Program-made: the position numbers and the translations under genes
Notes under the pieces: model-generated
What the model was told of the DNA's origin: nothing
The model's database searches: none
The model's input: the letters and a program-made list of their open reading frames with translations, nothing else
NCBI GenBank assembly: GCA_023238725.1
Contig: CM041531.1
Coordinates: forward strand, 26,186,643-26,250,642
DNA length: 64,000 nucleotides
DNA from: Scortum barcoo
Lineage: Eukaryota; Chordata; Actinopteri; Centrarchiformes; Terapontidae
Direction of reading: 5' to 3'
Shown here: positions 38,501-51,800 of the stretch, in pieces
Position numbering within the stretch: the first letter of the stretch is position 1
Layout of the letters: each line of letters opens with the position of its first letter

Positions 38501-41500
38501 TGTCCTATCTTTTTTATGTTATTCCAGGATTAAATCTAATTTGTTGTATATTTTGTATCCGTTACAACTCTGCCTCCCTGGCATTGTGAAAAGTATTTCA
38601 TATATAAATCTTTACTTATTTACCTAAGCTCCCCTCATTGCTCTTTGGTGGGTCTGTATGGATGAACGGACTCAAACAAGGTATGACTCAATGTTTTGTC
38701 ATGCTAAATTAGCACTGGAGGAGCTGTACTGCATGATCAGTCTGCAGATGAACAACAATCCAGAGGCGGCTGTGATTGTGGCCAGAGACTTTAACCTACG
38801 TCGAGTTGGAGGCAGTTTTCCCCAAATTCCATCAACCCACCCCCCCCACTGTACGTTGCTGCTACAACGTTAAATCTTTAGATGTCTATGTACATATTAC
38901 AGATTTTTACATATATTTATGTTTAAAGCTGGAAGTCACCAATATTAATTTTGTTATGTGAAAACATGATGACAATAAAGGTTCTTGATTCTTGAATGTG
39001 TACACGGGTTAACTGCGCACAGAGCAAATAGTTCATAATTCATTTTTCTATGCTCACAGAGGAGCCACAGAATCCTGGATCCTGAGACAAAAGCAAACAA
39101 ATAAAACTTTACTTCCACAGTCAATATGATCTAATAGTTTAGTCAGGAGTGTGCAGGAAGCTTGCCTGTCATTATTCGACAGCGGCTGAAAGATTAGACA
39201 ATAAACACATTTTTGCAATGCAGATAAGTGTGTGGATGGTTTGACCTTTTTTCATTGCACACTTCTTACTTGGAGATTATATGCAGTAGCTCTGGTAATA
39301 TTTTTCATTCAGCAAACATGGATAAATAGGCAGCAGTGATGCTGATGTGTTTGGGAGGCAGAAAAAATTTAGGAAGATTTGATGCCAAGTCACGATTTGA
39401 CTGAATTGCAGACGAAGACAGCTGCTGGTTACGAACCTTTCCATGTTCCCTTTAACTTTCATTGTCCCCTGCAAGTCCCAGCAGTGACTCCTGGAGCTCC
39501 TCAGCTTTTGTGACAGAAACGCAAAGGTCAAATGAAGCTGTTACGTTTCGTATGTCAAACTGGGGTGCAATGAGATGTGATAAAAATCCAGCTGATGAAA
39601 CCTTAGCACAAACCCAGACAGGGCCAGTTCACGCTCAATAACCCAAGTCATAAAACCTTTTTGCAATTACGTCACAAAATCTGAGTGTCAAGGGCAGCTA
39701 GCTGTTACTCTTTGCCCTCCGCCTTCTAGCCAACGAGAAGAGACGCGAAAAATGACAACAATGATGTTTAGTTTATTGTGTCTTCAATAGAAAAAATTCT
39801 CTAGTGGTGGTTGAAGTAAATAGTGAAATAGTGTGAGTGACATTGTAGTAGACTCATAAATGAGGTGGCCATTTTTGAAATGGTGATTTGTAACTATTGT
39901 GGAAGACGCTGACAAAGACGTCACCCTGTAGACAGTGGCAGATCAGAAAACACTTGTTGATGTGCTGTTTTGTACGGCACGGACAAAATGCTGATTCTGT
40001 CCTTTAATTTGAAAGGCTTTTTAAATCAGAAACAAATATTTTCAATGGCCCTACAGACAAATATCTTCAGTAGAACCCAAAAATTCAGCCAAAAACATGG
40101 CCGCCTATCCAGAGTCATTGTAAAATATTAGAAAAAAACATAACAAAGCTGAATTATCAAGAGAGAACACATTAGAATACAACCTACACCTATGCAGAGA
40201 GACTGACAACAGAGCTGTCAGGAAGAAACGAGATTACTGAGTGTAAAACTGTGCAGAGGGACTTCTCTTGTAATATGAGAAAACTACAGTTGTGTTCATG
40301 GATTGACAATTAGAGGAGAGATGGAGAGAGAGGGAGAAGAAAGCGCGACCATGGGATGTTAAGGGTGAGTATGATCAAGATGAGAGCAGAGAAGCTTTGA
40401 TGGGGTGGGAGGGGAAGATGAAGGGAGCGCTGGCAGCTCTCTCTCTCTCGCTCTCTCAGACGCTCTCTAAGGACAGACTCTGAGCTAATCTACTCCCTCT
40501 CTTCCTTTCATTTAATCACTGCCACTGTTATTCTCTCCATTTCACTCACATTCACAATTTCCTTCTCAAAGCCTTTCTTGTTTTCTTGTAAAATGCACAG
40601 GAGAGTGTGCTTCAGATGCCCCGACCTGCCTTCGACGCAAACATGCATATAAGTGCGTGCACAAGGACGCATGTAATTGCTACGACCAAACTGTTTATTA
40701 TTTCAGAAGGATTCATACCAATTATGTCTTATTTGTGTGCTACGGAAATGATGGCCATCATGTCCAATTATTTCATATTAGCTACATATCACAATCATGT
40801 CTGGTTGGGATTTTACAACCACTCACACGCACACACACACACACATAAAGATATACTGTCATGTCTCAAATGTCAGAGACTATTATAGTTATATTATATA
40901 TATATAGTTATATTATATAGTATATTTTTTATATAGTATATATATAGTTATATATATATTATATAGTTATCTTCTCTATAATGAATTATCATGATATACA
41001 TATTGATATCGCAGTATAAAATTACACATGCCATTACGGGGAAATTTCATCCATTTCACCGATTCCCTGCACAGCTCTTACAACTCATCCTGCGGGAGAA
41101 TTAACATTTGACAAAGAGCATCTTTATCATTTCCCGAGACCCGACATGCAGCGATCACACACTCCGCTGCTTTAATCAATGACGTGTGCCGGATAGTATC
41201 CGATCAATAGCACATCACCATGTAATCTGCACCTTGACATCCATTCCTGCTTGGCCCACTGGTCTGCATCATTTGGATGTACTGTATGCACTGCTGATAT
41301 ACAGCTACAGGCCACGGAGCATGAGACTTACTTGAGTAATGGCAACTCCAGGAGCTCATACATCTACAACCTACATGCATCAAGGTTAAATTATGGTGCG
41401 AGAGTAATTTATTCACTCTGAGAAATAGAGGTACACAGAGAAGGGTTATGTGTCAGATTGCACTCATCCTTCCTCACTTTAGTTTAAGTAGCCCTGACTG

Positions 41501-44500
41501 CCTGACAGCCCTTTAGGTTTGATTGCAGCCGCGCCATCAGGAAGAGGAGCAGACGAGCGGTGCATTGATAGAGAGGAGCTGGGGAGTGCTGCTGCATCAA
41601 TAAGGCATTGAACAGGAGCCAGGACTAGAGCTGGAGCACAAGAGGCAGCACGTATCAGGGGACAGGAGACACTCAATAAAGAGTGTCCCATGGGAGAAAG
41701 ATTTTTTTTCGCTTCTTTAAACCATTTGTCCATCAGAATGCAGCCCTCTTGTCCCCTCACAGGTGACCTCATCAGCACTAAAACTAACACTCAAATGGCA
41801 GGAGGAGGCAGCGCCACCTTGCCAAAGCTCTCAGACGAGAGTGGATGGAGGGGAGAGGACGGGGAGAGCGAGGGAGGATGAGTGGAACGTTTGTTAAAGA
41901 GACAAAGGAGGATAGGGACAGTGAGAGAGAGAGAGGAATGAGTCAGATTCCCCCTACAGCTGTCAGGGCGTGGACATTCCTGACTGATACAGCGGGCTTG
42001 TAGGATCAGCCACGGCAGGGGTGAGGCGTGGCGTAGCATGGCACGGTTACTGTTTGATTAGCCGAAGAATGACGGAAATAATGAGCGAGACCCATGAATC
42101 AGCCCATGTTTTTAGCATCATTACCCACAAACAGCGATGGGAGACTGACAATTTCATGCCTATTCTGTGTGAGGAAAAAAAAGTCTATCTGACACAAGAA
42201 AGCCATAAGAGACAGTGTTTTTAAATGTTCTCTGACTAGAGACAGGAGACAGTGTCATTACAGTCTGTAACCATTAAACCTGGATGTCACCACTTGCAGC
42301 GGGGCTTTGATCACACAGCAACTGAGGAGGTTCAAAAGACTGAAGAGAAGCTCTACAACACCAAAAACATAAAACGAAACGTGTCAGTGAGAGGAAACAG
42401 AGTGATGCCGCAGATACGGTACGGCGGACAGCAAAGGGAGGAGAGGAGAGGAGATGACTGTAAATGGCCCTGGACTGTCTAAACAAAAGATTACCATAAT
42501 CTGCCTTTCAAATCAGACAGCGTTACAGGTGTTTACTGTGATTAAAAGCCTGAAGAGCTTTTACATTAATTGCTCATTTAGCGCTCTTGCAGGACAGGAT
42601 GTGAATAAATGAATAATACTGTACATGCTTTTTTGTTGCCACAGTTAAATCGCTTCTCATAATCCAGTCTGACCAGGTGTCAGATTTGGCTGACCCCTGT
42701 TTGACACAGAAATACAAATAAAAACAAAGAGATCACACAGCCAAACACCCCAAATCTTTGAATTTAAATCACCAGAGGACAGACAGAATGATCTACGTCT
42801 GTGTGTGTGTTTGCGTGTGTCTGCTACGCTGGTTTCTTTGCAAGTGTGCGCACGCCGTAAGGTGGGTGTCGCTATGTCTGCACACCATAAATATGTGCAT
42901 ATGCAGATATGCGTGGGTTTAGCTTGATGTGTATGTAGTGTCGACTCTGTGGCCTAATCCTCCTGGAGGCAGAGTGTTTAAAGTAGGATACGTTCAATTC
43001 CTCTGCATGACTTGAGGCCATCTGCACACAAGCCAACACAAAACATCGTGAGCAAACAAGGCTACTTTATTGTTTTTCTTTACCGAGTTTGAAAGGGTCC
43101 TGTGTGTTAAAGCTGCTGTCAGAAAGGCTGCTGGTGGTCGACATGTCACCTGCCTGTTAGTGATGCGGCGCATGTACTTTGTATATGTGTGGCGTCTCTC
43201 CAGGAGGGCCAACCGCTTTAGCTCGGTGTCATTCATCAAAAGCTCGGGGTCTTGCTGGGAGCAGTAATTGGAAATTTCAGAGTTCTGGATATTTAGAGCT
43301 AATTAGCAGCATTACACAGCAGTGAGGTGACAAGTGACATCCAGGGCACTCGCAGAGACCCCTCCCCTGCACCCATTACCCGTAAAGAGCGTGAGGAGCG
43401 TATCGAGACACTTCCTCTAACAGGGGCGGCTATCCCCGTCAGAACCGCCTTAGCGCGCAAAGTTAAAAGGTTACCCGAGGCTGCCTGGAGTAATTAATCC
43501 TTTCAGCCTTTTCAACTCTGTCAAGCCCCTGCATCGTTTTCGTGCCCTGAACTATGCTGTTGTCCTGAAATTACTGAAGAATTAAAAGCTAAAAGTCATT
43601 TCAGCTCAACTGCATGAAGGGCAAAGCAGCATGGGTACAGCGAGCTAAAATTAACTTCTTTGCTCGGGACCAAGAGGAAAGTGGAAAAGACGCGACATTG
43701 TCACAAAGGCACCAAAGCTCTGAGTGTTTGTGTGAGTGGCAGCGTCTACTTAGACTTTGTCAACCAGCCACGGAGCAAACAAATCCAGTTCTCTCCTCGG
43801 ACGGCAAGAGAGGATCCGATCATTTAGGGGATATCTGGGGCAAATAATAAGCTGTCATTCAGAAAGACCCCCACGAGAGCCGTCTGTGGGTTTTTAACTG
43901 TGATCGGCAGGACTGACATTTACTGAGTCAACCTCAGACTGCAGTCTGCGATCCTCACTGGACAAAACTTTAACCTCAGCAAACCTCAGCTGTGCTAAGT
44001 CAACAACCTCCCTGTACCTGCCTCTCTTGTGTTACAGACACAGACAGAAAGAGGCAGAGAAATCAAAAGTGAGGGGACAGGGGTGTGTTAAAGGAGGAAG
44101 ACAAGTGTGCAACTTCAAGACGTTGTGCTCATGGATGTCATGGATGACTGGGACACTTGACAGAGCAGAACCATCGCGAATGAAATGCGATCAAATGTCT
44201 GCTGTGAAAAAGGTAAATGAAATTAGTCGACAGAGGAAGCTCTACATAATGATGAAACACCAGGATGTGGGTAGGTGCGTGACTGTGTTATTTGAAGGGC
44301 ATTCATCAGTAGGTATCATGGGTTAGACTGAAAGAATAAATGGAGTGTAAAGCTGCAGGGAGGTGACTTTGAGTGTGTGTGCGTGTGCATGCATTTGTGT
44401 GTCTCTCATGGAGGCCAAAGGTCTAAAAAAGGTCTGGCCTGTTTTTGCTGAAGTATTAAGTAGCAATAGTTGGTGCTTGTGTAGTGGGTACTGTGACGGA

Positions 44501-45814
44501 GGAGGACAGAGCCAAAACAGGGGCTTTAAATCAGCATCTGTCTTTGTGTCATGGCAGTTCTGGGGAGTTGCCCTCCCGCAGGATATTTATAACATTTAAT
44601 GGCTTCTGAAAGAAAGTAAGTCCATTAAATGCTCGTGTGTGTGTTTCTAGACAGTGACCGCAATTCTTTGGCATTGTGAGAGCATGTGTGTGTGTGCTCG
44701 GTTAATTTCAACATAGCCCTGAGGGTCACCGGGTCACGGATATACGGAAATACACCTTAGGACAAGCAGCCACTTCATGTCCCCACACATTCACACAGTT
44801 TTTATATACTTACACAATCCTCTTCACTCCAGCTATTCACCCTGCTAACCCCCATTACCCGTCCGTGCTGACAGAGAGCTTTTCCAGCCCAGGCCACAGC
44901 AAAGGCTCTACTGCTGCCTTCCAAACGCTGACATGCTCAAAGACACCCCCCCCCCCTGGACTCTCATTGCCCGTATTGCTCTCCTTACCCTGTGTGTCAT
45001 TCTGCGTCTCTCTCTGTCATCAAAATGACTTTTAGTTAGTTTTCAGCGTGTTCTGGTGTTTGGTGGTGCTCTGTGCAGTTGCTGTCAGCTTCAATCTGGT
45101 GACCCAAGCAGCAGTGACAAAAAACACTGCAAAGTCCGCAGTCCCTTGGAAACATAAATGGGAACACTGGCCACAAGACAGTACAAACAGCATGCCGGTG
45201 TCTACAGAAGTCATTGGATATCAGCAGCCGGTTGATTTTTCGTTGACTCATAACTCTATGTGTACACACGGCCATTGTGCTCAGGCAGCTGTGGCATGTG
45301 TGTGAAGAGTTCCTACACTCCTGGATTTTCTGAGTGTTTCCAGAGATACTGTGTGCTGAGAGTCACTTTTGAACAATTGTTCATATGGTTTTAGTTCTTA
45401 CTGGGCCTGGAGAGGCAGCTTCCCTAAGCTGACTGACCGTCTAAATGCAAGCCAGTATTGATTGTCCTTCCTCGGGCCTTTCACACAGGCTTGCTAAGGA
45501 CACATTAAATGTGTTATAAGTCATTAGGAGCTCCAGGCCTCAAATCTCACCTGTCTAACTTAAAATATATTGACATATTGTGCTCTGACAAACTTTTTAT
45601 TTTTTGAGGTAGCCTCTGGGTGTGTGCTGATGCCTGGGCAGTGTGTGTGTGTGTGTGTGCATGTGAGCATGTGTGTTTGTTTTGTGTCTATGCACAGTAT
45701 ACCCTCTCTGTACTGTGCTGAACACTGGGGAGCATGTGTCAGTGTATGACTGTGTTGTGTACACACAGAGACATTGAATCTGTGTGTGTGCTTGTGAGAG
45801 TGTGGTTTGTGTAT

Positions 45815-45869
<55 letters not shown>

Positions 45870-48800
45870 AGGGAGCAGGCTCGTCCTCTTGCTGCCCCGG
45901 GGGCTCAGAGCCCATTTCCTGTTGTGCAGTGTGATAAGTTTCCCTGTCAGATCCTCCCAGCACCACTATATTTCTGATAAGCTCCACTGCTAGTTTTCCC
46001 GACCTCTGGCACAGAGATCAATTTGAGATTGATTCAGAATGCCCTGCTGGGCCGAGCTGGAAGATCAATTTGAGATGGATTGTTCACGCCAGGGGGCCAA
46101 TGACACGCAGTGCAGTGCTCACTTGCTTCCCCTCCTTTGCTTTCTTCACTCCTCACTCCCCCTGACTGTTGTTATTTCTTTCTCTCTCTGCATTTTTCTC
46201 CCCTATCTACTCCTCTCTCTTTCAATTGTTTCACACTTGTCCTCTGTACTTGTTACTCTGTATTACACCCTGCGACACCCTTTTGCATCAATCCCTATTC
46301 ATGGCTCCCTTTCCACCTCTCCCACCTGCTTCCTGTACTTTCCCGCTCCCAGCGTTGAGTAGGCAGTAGGGATAGAGATGACTTCATTAGCAGAGGGACC
46401 AACCCCTGTAGAGTGATAAGGCTGCAGGACAGGAGAGATAACTCATCTGGCTTGGTAATGCACACAGCCAGAGAAAACACACACACACACGCACACACTG
46501 AAATGACTATTTTTTTTTCGCAGTAATGTGATCGTGGTCATCCTTGCCATCATGCCCTGAGCTACTGGAGTCACCGCTGCCGACTCGTGACCTTTCTCCA
46601 CAGAACATCATGTCTACAGAAACCATATCACTCTCTCCATCCTTTCTTCATACTCCTCTCTCTATCCACCCCGGCTTCCCTCTTCGGTTGTTCTCTGCCG
46701 TTCTCAAAAGGCTTCTGCAGTGGCCTTGAAACCAGCAGATGCACTCTCCTCTCTTCTCTGCACAGAGTGACCTTTTCCTCAGCAGTACATCCACCTCTGA
46801 CTGCACTGACCTTTACCTACAGTGCAGCCCCCCTCATCTCTCCGAGGACTGGACTGCAGACAGCGCATCGTCTGTGCATCCATGCAGAGAGAAAGCTGAC
46901 AAAAGACAGAGGGAAAAGCTGGGCAGAAAAAAAAATGAAAATGACAGTTATGCTGTAAAATTGATGCTTAAGTGGAGGCAAAGTTGCAATAGGCTTTAAT
47001 GAATAGTTAGTGGGCTGTTTTTTGGTGCCAGAGCGTAAGCAAAAACTGATTCTTTGGCGGTATGCTTTCTCGCCAATTGCGGTCACTCTCCTGCTCACTT
47101 GGGGATGAGGAAGTGAACAAGGACGCTAGTAAACTCGTGCACACAAGGCGTCCTCTAAACATGTTTAAAGGCAAGCGTTTAGAGCTGCTCCAAATGGCCA
47201 CAGGCAGAGGTGGGGTGAAAAGCCCGCCATTGATGGAGAGTCTCTCCCCACACACTCCTGCACACTCAGCTGTAAACACAAATACAGACAGGAGTAGTGG
47301 TGTGAAGAGTACAGTTTAAATCCTGCCATCTTCCACACCTGGTCAGTCGCTGGGTGAAGTGTACGTGCTGATCGGATTCTGGAAAGCTGCAACAAACCGT
47401 CAAAAGCAGTTCCCACTCTGTTCTGATGTTTCAAATGTGTCAAGGGAGAGGGTGTCTGTTCAATGATCTGACAAGTACTTCGTTTAAGGCATTCTGATGC
47501 CTTGACTCTTCAGACTGCCTTATTTTGTTGACCGTCTGTTACGACGGGAGTTAGTTATTGGTGTTTCTGATGTTAACAATGTTGCCAGTGCACAGCAATT
47601 GCATATAAATCTTTGGTATGTTTGTCCCAATCCTCAATTCAATGTGCAGATATGTGTGGCACAGAATAAGATTACGTTTGGACATTTCTGCATTTTCTTC
47701 ACCACTGTTGGATGTCGCTGTTCAGCTTCTCCTGCCTGCATTCTCAATAAGACAGAGATTTACAGATTCATGTAATACCACACACAAAACATGCACCGAG
47801 CACAAACAGGTTTCATGCCTGTTCTGCAGTCAGTGAAAGGAGACGATTGGCCGTATGGTGTCTAACATGGCGGGAACTGGAACTCCCAACGAAAACACAG
47901 ACAGGCGAGCCTGGAACTTGCTCCACACTTCATTTAACTTCATTTTACCAAGGTGCAGACATAAGCAGAACGGTCTTGCTATTTGTGGGGAGAAACTAAA
48001 TGGTGAGAAATTCATCACTGTGAACTGGAGTATACTCTGAAGGGCTTTTCAATACAAATGAACAACTCAAACCACAGTCATGCCGCAGTGGGTGATTTTT
48101 TTTCTGCATTTTGCCTGGTTTTCTTTTGTTAGCTGATCTGACTGTATATCAAAACCTATCAAATATCAAGCTACAATGACTTCTTACCAAGTCAGCAAAC
48201 AGAAGAAAACTGCTTTTTGTCCTGTAAGGAAATTAACGTGGAGGCCGGCAGGTTGGTTATCCATCACAAAATTACACTTTCATTTATGTGTTTTTACAAG
48301 CAACATGCATTTTCTCCCCCATTAACAATACATAAACATAACTTATTATCTGTCAGCGTGTAACCCTCTGCGCTTTGCAACCCGCCTCTTTCTAAATAAT
48401 GTTCATAACTGTCATTTCTTTAAGAGATGATCAGGATGCGATGTGTGCATGGATTTAGCTGTGGGTGGGTGTCACAACAGCTGGCAATCAGCTGTGTTGT
48501 GACAATCAAGAGCGATGTCACAAAAATATGTCCAGCAGAAAGAGGTAGCTCGTGAAAACGATTGAACTTCAACACGGCTTCCTTGACTGCAGATTGCTTC
48601 CTTTTGCCCTTTGCGTTTTCACCGCTACACCGTGGTGGTTTCACAGATGTCAGCCAGCCCGAGCCTCGGGCTAGATGCACACACACACACACACATACAC
48701 GCAAGCTGACAAAATAAGTGACGAGTGTTGCATGGGAACAAATGAGATGGAGGAAGATATGACTAAAAATACACTCCCAGTTAAAAAGGGAAGAAAAGCA

Positions 48801-51800
48801 GCACACTGTGGGTTTACAGATCTATTCCCAATGCTGCCAACCTGCCTATAAGAAACAATACTTGTTTATTCCAACCTCTTTCTTCATTTTCATTCGTTTT
48901 TGTCAAAATTTCTATCAATGATAGTAATATTACACTGAGATTAAGGAACATGGTGATGCCAGTGAAACAAAGTGTGATGAGTAAGAAACAAACAGTTGGA
49001 AAAACAAGCAGTTGGAAAGATGTTTAACCAAACGCAATCGAACATGTACAAGTGAGGCAAGTATGAGAGATTAAATTTGAAACATGACAAATAACCAAGA
49101 GCAATAAGACCCAAGTTGTAATAAACCATGATTATCATTTTTAGTTGCTCTAACCCCCATATGTGACCCATTTCCTGTCATCCTCTTACCCATCTTCATA
49201 ATATGTGCCATCAGATTAGCCTTTAAGTTCCGGCACACAGAGAACAGAAAGGACATAATCACTCACTGCTCCTGGCAACGGCAGAGTTCATACCCCAGTG
49301 CCTCCACCTCTCCCGCCCCCTGTTAGCCTCTCTGAGCCTATATGACAGATGGGCCCGCTGCATCGTTTCCATCCCAACTCAGACTCCTCTATGACCAGCC
49401 CTTCTGATAATTAAAACAGATGAGACAATATTAAAAGAATGAAGCGCGTGGAGAAAGCGGACGGAAATACCAGAGACCAGATGCTCAGTACACTCTGCCC
49501 ACTGTGTGCTCAGGCCAGTCCCCTCTTCCCTGAGACGCAAAATGGAGCAGATAATAAAAACGAGCACCTAAATGATCCAGACACAGGCTGGACACTCATA
49601 CAGACCCACATCTTAAGCATCAGTACCACAGGGATGCAGATATTTGCTCAGAAATGTTGGATTAATATGATTAATTATTTACTGTAATATTGCTCTGTCT
49701 CTTCAATATCATCAACAGAGCAGAGAGAAGTAGCGAAAGAAACATTTTGTCCTGGTTAAAATTCTTCTGTTTAAGTCATTTGATAATTTTATACACATGC
49801 CACACACAAAAAAAAACACACACATGGGGCCTTTCCTCCAGCACCTGAGCCCCCTTATACAGGCCACACAGTACAGTGAGCTTTTGCAGGAGTGCACTGG
49901 AGCAAACAGAGGCCACGGCTGCAGCAGCAGCAGCATCTGGGCTGTGAAAATCTTGTCACTTTCTCCACCGCGGCCCTCCCTCCACAGCTGGGGCTGGCCA
50001 AGCTGGAGGGGACCTGTGACAGTCAAGAAAGCACGGACGATAAATGATGACAATACCCTTATGTTGTCAGGGTCGCTCTGGAGCAAAAGGCCTGCAGGGA
50101 GACATATGAGAAAGTGGCAGCGTGAAGAGAGGAAGATGAGGGGAGGAAAAAAAAAAAAAAAGAACACACCAGCGATCATCATGAGACAAGAAATGACTTA
50201 GGACTACACTAAGACCTATAAAACTAGAATTACTGCCTCATGGTTGTATGCCTCCGCCAACCTGTCAAGTTGCAGTTTACATCCAGGTCTTTCCAGACTC
50301 ATGTAATACACTGTATGCGGTGAAGATTTTGAAGGAATTCAATAAAAAAGTATTAATGTATTTTCTGGCAAAGTAGTTCTCACTACATTGACATGGGATT
50401 CCAGTAAATAATTTCCATGCTGTGTTCACTTACAGAGGACTGATAAAGAGCCTTGTTACATAGTGCAAAATCATTGACCAACCAAAGAGCTTGTGGTGGA
50501 CTGCTAAAGGAACGGGACTGGAGAGGACACACCTCCACACAGAGCAAAGTATTCTCTCTCAGGAGAGTCAGATCCTTCAGTGTGTACAACAGCAGATCTA
50601 TAAGGGGCCAGTGCTCTGTTTTTACGTGGTGGTGCCATCAAGGCTTGGAGGTCAGAGAGAGGGCAACAAACTGTTAAGGAAGGCCAGCCTGGTGATCAGA
50701 TTTGAACTGGAAATGTGTGGGGGCCGTGGCAGAGATGAGGATAAGGAGTGAAATCAAAGCTGTCTTGAATAACCCTTCTCACCATCTATATAACAAGCTG
50801 TACTGCCAAAAATGTGCTTTGACAGGTCACAGTGACCTCCCAAATGCTCATCAGTTCCTCCTTGAGTCCAGATAGATGTTTGTGACAGATTTAATGAAGT
50901 TTCCCCCAAGTATTCCTGAGATATCTTCAGAATAAATGCTTTGTTGTTGAAAATGCCTTTACAGATGTGGCTGTTGGCTATTAGCTTACTACTATCATTT
51001 CCAATTGGGGTGAGCAAGTTAGCTAATGGTAGCTTGCAGCTTGAAAGAGCTCTGAGGAGGGAGGACTAAGCATCTAGATGGAGCCTTTTGGAAATTAGTG
51101 CTTCTCTCACACAACATTTATTCGATCATACAATTGTTTTCTGACATAAAATACTAGCAAAAAACAACAACAACAAAAAAATAAAAATAATAAACATATA
51201 ATCAACATTTGCATCCTCAGGTTGAGAATTTATTTGTGGTGGTGGGTGGTGCAGCATGAGACAGTACAACATGAGATGGGCATAAAGTAAAGTGCTTCTA
51301 ATGCATATTATTATACTGAGGGTCTTTGATGGTCTGACACATGTGTACACCTTACTCAACAACAGATAACAACAATACCACAGACTGTAGCTATGGCTGG
51401 TAGATGCCTTGCCAAGCAGTGGCTAGATTGTACAGATTATGGCCACTTCAACAATCTACATATTAATCAAAACATGCCAACAAGTTAATCAAATTGCGCA
51501 AACAAAACAAGCTTTTCGAATGCTCAGTTTAGTAAAACATGGCCTTGAATTTTTTTTTTCTATATGGCCATTCCAGGGCTCTGCAGTGCTCCTCTCTATA
51601 ACGTCAGTTTTACCTCAGGTGCATTCAAGCAGCTCTAGATGGGCCTAAAGCAGCAACAACTGCAGCACCTGAACCACGACAATATGAATCAAAGTGTTGA
51701 TTTTCATTTCCAAGCTGCCATAACAGCATTGTATTTCAGTAACATCTTATTAAATTCAGGTTTTCCCTTATGTTTTCTGACTGTGATCTGTGTAATTATT

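Noticed and set aside
43150..43254. The orphan block as an in-frame cassette exon of the hnRNP-like gene
   Set aside because: Flanking exons join in phase 2, which would read the block into a stop; flanking exons fit each other directly.
44940..44958. C-runs here and at 51893 and 63272 as G-quadruplex regulators
   Set aside because: Single homopolymer C tracts without the spaced G-runs needed for a confident quadruplex.
45734..45993. Long open frames on both strands over the 45.8-kb region
   Set aside because: They are translations of a (TG)n microsatellite, giving Val/Cys or Thr/His runs.
49190..49262. Possible small minus-strand exon ending KMG with a GTAAGAG donor
   Set aside because: Good donor, but the acceptor has no adjacent pyrimidine tract and the peptide matches nothing.
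49712..50201. Overlapping 134- and 156-codon ORFs on opposite strands
   Set aside because: Contain poly(A)/poly(T) runs and no family signature. Open frames on both strands suggest composition, not coding; might still be a noncoding conserved block.
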